DNA of 64,000 nucleotides from Hydrogenovibrio sp. 3SP14C1 (lineage in GTDB: Bacteria; Pseudomonadota; Gammaproteobacteria; Thiomicrospirales; Thiomicrospiraceae). The notes below the pieces were generated by a model. The model worked only from the letters and a program-made list of their open reading frames with translations, was not told where the DNA came from and did not search any database. Positions 56,624 to 64,000 of this stretch are shown here, one piece after another. The translations under genes and the position numbers were made by a program. The DNA lies in the NCBI RefSeq assembly GCF_029625905.1, contig NZ_JARTLM010000001.1, positions 1-64,000 of the forward strand, written 5' to 3'. Numbering within the stretch: the stretch's first letter is position 1; every line of letters begins with the position of its first letter.

Positions 56624-57442
56624 TTAGGATTCTTGTCGAATATCAACTAAGTCATTAAAAGCATGCCAGCTTGCATAAGCCAATAACGGCATAATTACTA
56701 CTAAGCCAAGCCCCATCGTCGCAATCCCAACCGATGCTAGTACAGCCAACACAATTGCCCATACAGCCATCACTGCTTTATTTTCCATCGTAACTTTATA
56801 ACTCATAATCATTGCAGGAATAAAGGACACTTTTTCATCACGCAACATTAAAGGCATCGTAACCACGCTGATCGTGAATACTAACGCCAAAACAACGACG
56901 CCTTGTAAGAAAAAACCACCTAAAAACACCAAGCCAGCCTCAGAAGTCAAAAACCCCAGAACGCCTTCACTGGTATCAACAATCAATAGTGCCTCTGCCC
57001 TTGCTCCACCAGCGATTACAATCGCCATCATCAGCCAGAAACTTAAAATCCCTCCCAACGTCAAAGCAAATAAGGCAATATTAGAACCATTTCCTCGCCA
57101 TGCGAAAAGTGATCGAATCACACTAGGAGATAACCCTTTTTCCAAACGATAGGCAATGAAATATAACCCCATCGCCAAAAAAGGCATAATAAAGATAAAA
57201 ACCGCGCCGGCAATTAGCATCAAAGGCGGGGAACCTTCAAAAAAAGCCATCGTTAGCATAATAAGAAGCATCGACAACAAGCCATAAAAAAGAGAACCCA
57301 GTGGCGCATGGGCTATATCTTGCCACCCTTTTCTTAACCAGTCGCCAATTTGATTTAACTGAACCTCATGTGAAATCATCGTTTCACCTTTAGGCATATC
57401 CGTTTGATGTTGGTGCGAATGAACTGTATTGTCATGTGCCAT
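56624..57442 (-). CDS. DUF2189 membrane protein with His-rich N-terminus
   Basis: A 272-residue protein with about six hydrophobic spans, the DUF2189-type opening ISHEVQLNQIGDWLRKGWQDI and the closing YASWHAFNDLVDIR. The N-terminal tail holds several histidines (MAHDNTVHSHQHQTD), possibly metal-binding. A second start at codon 16 or 22 would drop most of them. Function unknown. It is convergent with the efflux permease. The 224 bp upstream, before the chemoreceptor, show no clear element. Confidence 0.8.
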   Translation of the reverse strand: MAHDNTVHSHQHQTDMPKGETMISHEVQLNQIGDWLRKGWQDIAHAPLGSLFYGLLSMLLIMLTMAFFEGSPPLMLIAGAVFIFIMPFLAMGLYFIAYRLEKGLSPSVIRSLFAWRGNGSNIALFALTLGGILSFWLMMAIVIAGGARAEALLIVDTSEGVLGFLTSEAGLVFLGGFFLQGVVVLALVFTISVVTMPLMLRDEKVSFIPAMIMSYKVTMENKAVMAVWAIVLAVLASVGIATMGLGLVVIMPLLAYASWHAFNDLVDIRQES

Positions 57443-57666
57443 AACTAACTACCTCCTAGCTATTCGATATTTTAAAATATCGATAAGAAACAACTTGTTA
57501 ACAACATTATTTTTAAAGTCCAGTTTCATTCTAAATAAATAACCCCCCCGTTACAATTAAAAATTTTTACGTCAAAAGCATTACAAATAACAATTATTAA
57601 TACACCCTTACTTTTTCTTGATCATGCTGGCAAGCTAATTGCTTTATCATGGCTAACCAAAAATAG

Positions 57667-58884
57667 ATGGATAATTTTAATATGGCATTTTTGAACTATA
57701 ACAAACCCAGCATTTTAAGAAAGATGCTGCTTGTATTCCTCGGCTTCGGCTTTTTTATGGGCGTTTCATTTCCATTGTTTGCCAACCTATTCGTTGAATG
57801 GAAAGAAGGCATGCTGGCATGGTTCGTTCTCTCCTGTATTATTGCCGGGATCAGTATCGGGGTTTTCAACTATTGGTTGTTAAACTACATGCTTTTGAAT
57901 CGCCTAAAGCGTATCGGAGAGGTTGCCAATGCGATCAGTAACAACGATGTTTCTCACAATTGCAGTCTGATCAGCTTTGACTTTATTGGTGACATGGCAA
58001 ATAGTTTTAACCTGATGTCCGAAAACCTCAGAAAGATGATCAGTCAAATCTCTGACGTTTCAAGCCATTTAAATCAATCTGCTAATGAAATGGTTTCGGT
58101 TACCCATGAAACCCAAAACGGGGTTAGTCGCCAACAAGAAGGGACACAAATGGTTGTCTCGGCCATTGGCAAAATGACTGATACCGTAACGGTCATGTCA
58201 AATAACACCTTTGCTGCTTCTGAAGCGGCTGAAAAAGCCAATACCGCCACACATGACGGTTCTATGGTGGTACAAGACACCGTGAGTTCGATCCAAGCCT
58301 TGGCTGATGAAGTCGAAAAAACGGCAAATGCCATCCAATTACTGAAAGAAGACAGTGAAAATATTGCCACTGTTTTGGATGTTATTAAAGACATTGCCGA
58401 ACAAACGAATCTACTCGCCCTAAACGCTGCCATCGAAGCGGCTCGTGCAGGGGAGAATGGTCGCGGGTTTGCTGTGGTTGCTGATGAAGTTCGAACCCTG
58501 GCAAGTAAAACACAAGAATCCGCTAAGAAAATTGAATCCATGATTGCCAATCTACAAACGGCTGCCCAACAAGCTGTGGACGTCATGAACAAAGGAAGAG
58601 AACAAGCCTGTTCAAGTGTTAAAAAGGCAAATGAAGCGGGAGAATCCCTTAAACACATTGCCGCTGCGGTGAACACCATTACGGAAATGAACAATCAAAT
58701 TGCCAATTCAGCAGAAGATCAGCGTCAGCAAACCGAAGTTGTTAACAACAGTGTCCATCAAATTAATGACATTGCACAAACCGTAGCACAAGGGGCCGCT
58801 AAAACTGACAATGCAAGTAAGGAAGTGGACAACTATGCTGCCCAACTTTCAACGCTTATTGGCCAGTTTAAAACACGCAAATAG
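57667..58884 (+). CDS. Short methyl-accepting chemotaxis protein lacking a periplasmic domain
   Basis: A 405-residue chemoreceptor with two adjacent membrane spans (about residues 19-40 and 48-70) joined by only about ten residues. A HAMP-like segment ([19 protein letters not shown]) and a signalling domain with the conserved tip [20 protein letters not shown] follow. There is no C-terminal pentapeptide for CheR tethering. With no ligand domain it may sense membrane state or partner proteins. Two ATGs (57667, 57682) are possible starts. Confidence 0.9.
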   Translation: MDNFNMAFLNYNKPSILRKMLLVFLGFGFFMGVSFPLFANLFVEWKEGMLAWFVLSCIIAGISIGVFNYWLLNYMLLNRLKRIGEVANAISNNDVSHNCSLISFDFIGDMANSFNLMSENLRKMISQISDVSSHLNQSANEMVSVTHETQNGVSRQQEGTQMVVSAIGKMTDTVTVMSNNTFAASEAAEKANTATHDGSMVVQDTVSSIQALADEVEKTANAIQLLKEDSENIATVLDVIKDIAEQTNLLALNAAIEAARAGENGRGFAVVADEVRTLASKTQESAKKIESMIANLQTAAQQAVDVMNKGREQACSSVKKANEAGESLKHIAAAVNTITEMNNQIANSAEDQRQQTEVVNNSVHQINDIAQTVAQGAAKTDNASKEVDNYAAQLSTLIGQFKTRK

Positions 58885-58901
58885 CCTTTTCTTAACCGTT
58901 T

Positions 58902-61900
58902 TTATGGCTTAGACAATGCCTGCTTAAGGGCATGAGTCTTAGCCAATGGCGAACCGGTATTTTTTGCCACCATGGCATACGCCACGGGCACCACAAACAA
59001 ACTCAACAACGTTGAAAACATTACCCCCCACAACAATACGTACCCTAATATCTGGCGCGTTTCTGCCCCCGCTCCCTCTGACAATATCAAAGGAATGGTT
59101 CCGGCACAGGTCGTAAAAGCCGTCATCACAATCGGTCGTAATCGTAACTGTGTTGCCGACACTAATGCATGGTAAACCGGCAATCCTTTATCGCGTAATT
59201 GATTGGTGAACTCTACGATTAAAATGCCATTTTTGGTTGCCAAGCCGAGCAGCATAATTAAAGCTATCTGGCTGTAAATATTAAGGCTTAACCCATAAAA
59301 CAATAAAGCAAAAATGCCGCCTGCAAATGCCAATGGCACTGTCAGCATAATCACAAAAGGCTGAATAAAGCTCTCAAACTGAGCCGCCAATACTAAAAAG
59401 ACAACCAACCCACCAAATAAAAAGACCCAATAAAGCGAACCGGTTGCGGTCTGAAATTCCTTGGACTGCCCTTTGTAATCAATAGTGGCTTCTGCGGGAA
59501 GCGTCTTACGGGTTAAATCATTCAAATAATTTAATGCCTGGCCCAGCGATAAATCATCATCTAGTTTGGCTGACAGGGTAATCGCTCGCACTCGGTTATA
59601 TCGATTCAAGCTTGAAGCCGTTGCATCCTCGGTCATTGAAACCAGACTCGACAACGGAATCATTTTCTCACTGTCCTCGGCGTTCAAATAAATTTGATTC
59701 AAGTCATCTGGAGCCCTAAACCATTTAGGGTCCGCTTTCAGCAAAATGTCATATTCTTCTCCGTCATACTGAAACGTGGTCACCTTTTTTGAGCCAAGCA
59801 AAATCTGTAACGTCTCTGTAATATCTTGATGGGAAATACCCAATGCGCGAGCTCGTGCATAATCCACTTTGAGTCTGAGTTGTGGTTTACTGGGTTCATA
59901 ATCCCAGTCCAAACTATTCAGCCCAGGATTGGTTTTCTCGATCACCTGATCCATCAATTCTTTCCATTGTTCCAAATCTTCATAACTGGGTCCGCCAATG
60001 ACAAATTGCACCGGTTTTTGAATACGTCCTCCAATACTCGAGCGCATCACAGGAAAAGCTTTTACCCCAGTAAGGTCTGCCAAATCTTTTCGAACCGAAC
60101 GCATGATTTCAAACCCGGATCGTCGTTGCGCCCAGTCATCCAGCACCACAATGACAAAGCCTGAATTAAAGACCTCTCCAGACCCGAATGAACGGGGTGC
60201 TCTAACAATCAAGCGTTTCACTTCACCTTTTTCCAATAAAGGCATCAACCGGCTTTCAATTTCATTCATATAGCTTTGCATATAATCAAAGGTTGCCCCT
60301 TCAGGTCCTTTCACCATGACAAAAAACACCCCACGATCTTCTTTAGGCACGTATTCTTGCGGCACTTTTTGCGCAGAAAAAATCATAGATGCCACCACGC
60401 CGATAAAAATCAGCGACACCCAAACCGGGTGACGTAAATTCTTAACCAGCAATTTTTTAAACCGATGCCGTGAATGTGTTTTTTTGAGCGGATTTGTTTT
60501 TTTAGGCTTTGATGCAGATAGAATATTTGAAGCGAGCGCGGGAGATAACGTTAACGCGACCCAACTTGAAAAAAGTACGGCAACCGCTAAGGTTATGGCA
60601 AACTCTGAAAAAAGTCGGCCTATATTACCTTCTAAAAACCCAATCGGTAAAAAGACCGCAACCAATACCACGGTGGTCGCAATCACGGCAAAGCCGACTT
60701 GCCGGGTTCCGAGATAGGCAGCGGCAATGGGTTTATATCCCAAATCTAAATGTCTTTGGGTATTTTCAAGCACCACGATAGCATCGTCCACCACCAGACC
60801 AATTGCCAACACCAATGCCAATAACGTCAGCAAATTGACCGAAAATCCGAGCATCCACAATACCCAGAAAGTGGCTATTAATGAAACCGGTAATGTGACA
60901 GCAGGCACTAAAGCCGCCCGTACATTTTTCAAAAACACCAGCATCACCAATACCACCAACCCTAAGGCGATGAACAACGTTTTGAACACTTCATTCACGG
61001 CTTGGTGCACAAAGACAGACGCATCATAACTGTCTTCTAAGCTGAGGCCTTCCGGCAAGGTTTTATTAATCACCTCTTTGCGCTGATTAGCCAGCTCCGC
61101 CACCGTCAAGGTATTGGCATTAGATTGCTTGATAATACCAATCCCGACCATCGGCATGCCATTCCCTTTAAAGAAACGACGCCGTTCTATCGCCCCCATC
61201 TGAACTTGAGCCACATCCCCTAATGTGATTTGACCGATTTGTTTATTTTGCTTGATGACCAGTTGCTTAAAATCTTCAACACTCTGAAGCGGTTTTTCGG
61301 CTTGCAGCGTCAACATCACATCATCGCCCTGTAACGACCCCACAGGCAGCTCAATGTTTGAAGCACGAATCTGATTTTCAATCTCAGTGGACGAAAGACC
61401 ATAAGTCGCAAGTTTTTGAGGGTTTAACCAAACCCTCAAGGCAAAAGACTGCCCACCTCCGACACGAACACGCGCAACACCCTCCAGTACAGAAAAACGA
61501 TCCACAATATAACGCTCGGCAAAATCCGTTAGCTCTGGAATGGTCATACGATCACTAGCCAAATTGAACCAGATGATAGGACTGTCATCGCCATCGGCTT
61601 TTTCAACTTCAGGCGCATCAGCCGCGACGGGCAAGTTATCGGCAATCCGTGAAACTCGATCTCTGATGTCATTGGCAGCGGCATCAATATCTCGATTAAT
61701 ACTGAACTCCACTGTGATATTCGACCGACCATCAGTGGATTGAGAGGAGATATATTCAATGCCCGAAACCCCCGCAATACGATCTTCAATCTGCTTAGTA
61801 ATACGACTTTCAACCACCTCGGCAGAAGCGCCCAAATAAGTGGTTTCAATCGATACAACAGGCGGATCAACATTCGGGTATTCTCGCAAACTCATGCGAT

Positions 61901-61988
61901 CAAAAGCCATCAACCCAAAGGCTACCAATAATAAGGATGCCACGGTTGCTAAAACCGGACGCTTAATCGATGTATCAGACAACCACAT
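58902..61988 (-). CDS. RND efflux pump, inner membrane subunit (HAE1 type)
   Basis: A 1028-residue proton-driven drug or solute exporter with 12 spans and two large periplasmic loops. Proton-relay residues are visible as the aspartate pair in VVDDAIVVLEN (TM4) and the lysine in TKNGILIVEFTNQ (TM10). The N-terminal FDRMSLREYPNVDPPVV is typical of AcrB/MexF relatives. It overlaps the adaptor gene by 1 bp. No outer-membrane channel gene is next to it, so a TolC from elsewhere is probably used. Confidence 0.95.
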   Translation of the reverse strand: MWLSDTSIKRPVLATVASLLLVAFGLMAFDRMSLREYPNVDPPVVSIETTYLGASAEVVESRITKQIEDRIAGVSGIEYISSQSTDGRSNITVEFSINRDIDAAANDIRDRVSRIADNLPVAADAPEVEKADGDDSPIIWFNLASDRMTIPELTDFAERYIVDRFSVLEGVARVRVGGGQSFALRVWLNPQKLATYGLSSTEIENQIRASNIELPVGSLQGDDVMLTLQAEKPLQSVEDFKQLVIKQNKQIGQITLGDVAQVQMGAIERRRFFKGNGMPMVGIGIIKQSNANTLTVAELANQRKEVINKTLPEGLSLEDSYDASVFVHQAVNEVFKTLFIALGLVVLVMLVFLKNVRAALVPAVTLPVSLIATFWVLWMLGFSVNLLTLLALVLAIGLVVDDAIVVLENTQRHLDLGYKPIAAAYLGTRQVGFAVIATTVVLVAVFLPIGFLEGNIGRLFSEFAITLAVAVLFSSWVALTLSPALASNILSASKPKKTNPLKKTHSRHRFKKLLVKNLRHPVWVSLIFIGVVASMIFSAQKVPQEYVPKEDRGVFFVMVKGPEGATFDYMQSYMNEIESRLMPLLEKGEVKRLIVRAPRSFGSGEVFNSGFVIVVLDDWAQRRSGFEIMRSVRKDLADLTGVKAFPVMRSSIGGRIQKPVQFVIGGPSYEDLEQWKELMDQVIEKTNPGLNSLDWDYEPSKPQLRLKVDYARARALGISHQDITETLQILLGSKKVTTFQYDGEEYDILLKADPKWFRAPDDLNQIYLNAEDSEKMIPLSSLVSMTEDATASSLNRYNRVRAITLSAKLDDDLSLGQALNYLNDLTRKTLPAEATIDYKGQSKEFQTATGSLYWVFLFGGLVVFLVLAAQFESFIQPFVIMLTVPLAFAGGIFALLFYGLSLNIYSQIALIMLLGLATKNGILIVEFTNQLRDKGLPVYHALVSATQLRLRPIVMTAFTTCAGTIPLILSEGAGAETRQILGYVLLWGVMFSTLLSLFVVPVAYAMVAKNTGSPLAKTHALKQALSKP

Positions 61989-63115
61989 TAGGGCATCTCT
62001 CTTTTAGGCAACGATTTCTTAAGCAAATCCGCTTGAGATTGTCCCGACTGCATTGCTTTAATCTGCACGGGTTTGTTCAACGAAATTCGCATCAACCCCT
62101 GGCTGACAATAAGGTCGCCTTTTTGAAGTCCCTTTAACACCTGGGTAAGTTTGGCTTTTCTTTCGCCAGTGTCAATTTCCACTTTCTGAAGATGATAGAT
62201 TTCTGGTTTCTCGGAAGGGACTAAACGATAAACAAACTGACGATCTCCCAGCATCAGAATCGCGCTGTTAGGTATCATTAATTTGGCTTGTGGCGGCAAG
62301 TGCAAAAAGGCCTGCACCATCATATTGGTTTTCAATTCCGCTTTCGGATTCACGATTAACGCCCTGGCCTGTATCATGCGCAAATTGGATTCAACTCGTG
62401 GAGAAATCGCTCTTAGCGTTCCTTTAAAACGACGTTTTGGATAAGAGTTGGTTTTTATCTCAACCGCTTGTCCTATCTTTAAATTGGACAAATATCGACT
62501 CGGAAGCAATAAATCCAGTTTCATTTGGCTGGTGTCATCCAAGCTCACAATCTTTGTTCCGGCCTGCACCAAAGCACCCACACTTAACTGTCGAAAACCA
62601 ACTTGACCAGCAAACGGTGCATAAATTCTTCTATCCGCCAATTGTGCTTGAATCACTTTTCGCTTCGCTTCCGTCGTCTTCCACAAACGATAACGCTCAT
62701 CAATCAAAGAACGGGTGACAGATCCGCGCCCTTCAATTTCTTTCACTCGCTTATATTGACGTTTCGCTTCTTCAGTGGCTTCCTTGGCTTCTTCCAATAA
62801 CGCCAACTCTTCTTGCGAATTCAACTCAACCAACAACTGACTTTTCCGAACTTTCTGACCGTCCTTAAAATGAATCGCTTGAACAATTTCCGTGACATTA
62901 GCGGTAATGTCGACGGACTCTTTTGCATGCAGCGTTCCCAATACCTTTAAGTTCACCGGTATACTCACCGGCTTCACGCTATAGGCGATGACAGGGACCG
63001 CCTTTGATGCAGAATTCATTGGTTTGACCGGCTTAGCGTCATCTGCGAAAATCGAACTCGTGAGCAACATCAGCCAAATGTAGTGCCCACGCCACTTTAA
63101 AAAAACGTTCAACAT
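61988..63115 (-). CDS. RND efflux periplasmic adaptor (membrane fusion protein)
   Basis: A 375-residue adaptor bridging the RND pump and an outer membrane channel. It has an N-terminal signal segment, a biotinyl-lipoyl-like domain (VNLKVLGTLHAKESVDITA and IHFKDGQKVRKSQLLVELN), a helical hairpin (about 110-150), and a beta-barrel region (LDLLLPSRYLSNLKIGQAVEI). It begins the pump operon downstream of the LysR gene. Confidence 0.94.
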   Translation of the reverse strand: MLNVFLKWRGHYIWLMLLTSSIFADDAKPVKPMNSASKAVPVIAYSVKPVSIPVNLKVLGTLHAKESVDITANVTEIVQAIHFKDGQKVRKSQLLVELNSQEELALLEEAKEATEEAKRQYKRVKEIEGRGSVTRSLIDERYRLWKTTEAKRKVIQAQLADRRIYAPFAGQVGFRQLSVGALVQAGTKIVSLDDTSQMKLDLLLPSRYLSNLKIGQAVEIKTNSYPKRRFKGTLRAISPRVESNLRMIQARALIVNPKAELKTNMMVQAFLHLPPQAKLMIPNSAILMLGDRQFVYRLVPSEKPEIYHLQKVEIDTGERKAKLTQVLKGLQKGDLIVSQGLMRISLNKPVQIKAMQSGQSQADLLKKSLPKREMP

Positions 63116-63144
63116 GTTTATTGCCTTTAAACAAATTACGGTGA

Positions 63145-63159
63145 ATTATAGAATTCTAT
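63145..63159 (-). promoter_or_regulatory. Palindrome overlapping a -10 element before the RND operon
   Basis: ATAGAATTCTAT (63148-63159), a perfect 12-bp palindrome, overlaps a minus-strand TATAAT (63145-63150) 30 bp before the adaptor ATG. The -35 is weak. A dyad across the -10 fits repressor control; the upstream LysR protein or another factor could bind. Inference only. Confidence 0.4.
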
Positions 63160-63203
63160 TATGACGAGAAATTCTTGCGTATTATGCAAATAAAGAGGAT
63201 TTA

Positions 63204-64000
63204 TTAATCTTGATCCCAGTAAGCGTTATTGCCAAAACGGGCAACCAGAAAATCAATAAAGGCTCGGGCTTTCTGAGATAAAAACCGGTTTTGTGGATAC
63301 ACCGCATAAGCATGCATCATCGGAATTTTATAATCCGTTAGAATCTGAACTAACTCACCTGTCGCCAAAGCTTCCCAAGCGATAAAAGTCGGTTCTAATG
63401 CAACACCGTGCCCGGCTTTTGCCATATTCAATAAAAAGCTGCCATTATTTGAATAAAGGTGACTCGGCAAATTCAAATGCCGTTCTTTGTTATCCGGCCC
63501 AATTAAATGCCAACTGTCGGCACCTTTTGAACCATATCGTAAAATTTTATGCTGTTTAAGATCTTCTGCAGTTTTCGGTGTTCCATGCTTTTCTAAGTAG
63601 GACGGACTCGCGCACATCACAAATCGGATCGGTGCGATTTTCCGTGCTTGAATCGTCGAATCTTTTAAATCGGTAATACGAAACGCCAAATCGAACCCTT
63701 CTTCAACAATATCCACTTCACGGTCTGAAAAGTCGACTTGTAAGGTTAAATTCGGATGTTCCTGTGCAAAGCAATCTAAGGCAGGAGATAAATGCTCCAA
63801 ACCAAAAGAAAGCGGTAGCGCCAATCTGAGCGTTCCTTCAAGACTCGCCTCTCTCGCAACCGCCATTTGATTCATTTCTGTCACAGAATCCAAAACCGAC
63901 AGCGCTTTTTCATAATAAATCTGGCCGGCTTCGGTCAAGCTTGATTTTCGAGTGGTACGATTAATCAACTTCGTTTCCAGTCGATCTTCTAAATCCGCTA
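63204..64000 (-). CDS. LysR-family transcriptional regulator, N-terminus beyond the window
   Basis: A partial gene, open to the window edge. Visible are the end of the helix-turn-helix (SDLEDRLETKLINRTTRKSS less its first residue, then LTEAG), the linker helix, and the LysR effector domain (LRLALPLSFGLEHLSPAL and an HGVALEP-type end). It resembles the DHCA/CrgA-like subgroup. Encoded on the same strand just upstream of the RND operon, it is a plausible regulator of it. An apparent start at 63968 is an internal TTG, not a real start. Confidence 0.9.
   Translation of the reverse strand, partial: ADLEDRLETKLINRTTRKSSLTEAGQIYYEKALSVLDSVTEMNQMAVAREASLEGTLRLALPLSFGLEHLSPALDCFAQEHPNLTLQVDFSDREVDIVEEGFDLAFRITDLKDSTIQARKIAPIRFVMCASPSYLEKHGTPKTAEDLKQHKILRYGSKGADSWHLIGPDNKERHLNLPSHLYSNNGSFLLNMAKAGHGVALEPTFIAWEALATGELVQILTDYKIPMMHAYAVYPQNRFLSQKARAFIDFLVARFGNNAYWDQD

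Noticed and set aside
58074-58694. A 206-codon open frame opposite the short chemoreceptor
   Set aside because: Low-complexity Ala/Ser-rich translation, a typical shadow of an MCP signalling domain.

Overview
The window reads as ordinary core chromosome of a free-living, aerobic to microaerophilic gammaproteobacterium. Gene order (yibN-grxC-secB-gpsA; hisBHAFE-hinT-tatABC; bioBFHC; tyrS beside a probable rRNA promoter), a complete cbb3 oxidase locus as the only oxidase in view, and moderate base composition (roughly 43% GC by eye) resemble the sulfur-oxidising Thiomicrospira / Hydrogenovibrio / Thiomicrorhabdus group. That placement is inference; no 16S gene or sulfur-oxidation gene lies in the window. 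I see no IS element, prophage, CRISPR array or tRNA gene.

Layout. 1-385: non-coding, with leftward promoters that probably drive an rRNA operon outside the window. 386-7079: tyrS, pyrD (class 1B), trmL, the gpsA-secB-grxC-rhodanese operon and gpmI. 7080-13300: gltBD glutamate synthase. 13346-22388: cbb3 oxidase locus on the minus strand, transcribed ccoN-O-Q-P, a 45-residue single-span ORF, then ccoG, ccoH, ccoI, ccoS, with an FNR-like site upstream of ccoN. 22389-27914: his genes, hinT and tatABC. 27816-31039: a DUF255 protein, a YugP-like metallopeptidase and comF. 31110-35117: bioBFHC. 35121-40032: an Aer-like PAS chemoreceptor followed by two outer-membrane-type lipoproteins. 40132-44849: the TIGR03545/TIGR03546 pair and priA. 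44850-49222: DUF2059 protein, a stand-alone trpB, rsmJ, lipocalin blc, pdxH and a CPXCG mini-protein. 49330-55313: membrane polyferredoxin plus TonB-dependent receptor, yaiI and recQ. 55474-64000: a Cu/Zn efflux-type permease, DUF2189 protein, a short chemoreceptor, an RND efflux pair and a LysR regulator cut by the window edge.

The most striking signal is not a gene. The exact 10-bp palindrome CCAGGCCTGG occurs ten times (337, 3076, 7106, 13321, 27897, 32750, 34709, 41413, 44191, 53483), against about 0.02-0.03 expected by a hand estimate from base composition. Five copies form the apex of intrinsic-terminator hairpins, one lies beside a separate terminator, and four lie inside genes (bioF, bioC, the TIGR03545 gene, priA). 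This resembles the dual placement of DNA-uptake signals in Neisseria and Pasteurellaceae, or the HIP1 palindrome of cyanobacteria. A comF gene is present, but no function has been shown.

Several start sites were moved from the longest reading frame using Shine-Dalgarno evidence (ccoH, ccoO, hinT, the LPP20 lipoprotein, the large chemoreceptor, DUF2059, blc, CPXCG). The ccoH correction exposes a promoter with a palindromic operator candidate and a hairpin between ccoG and ccoH.
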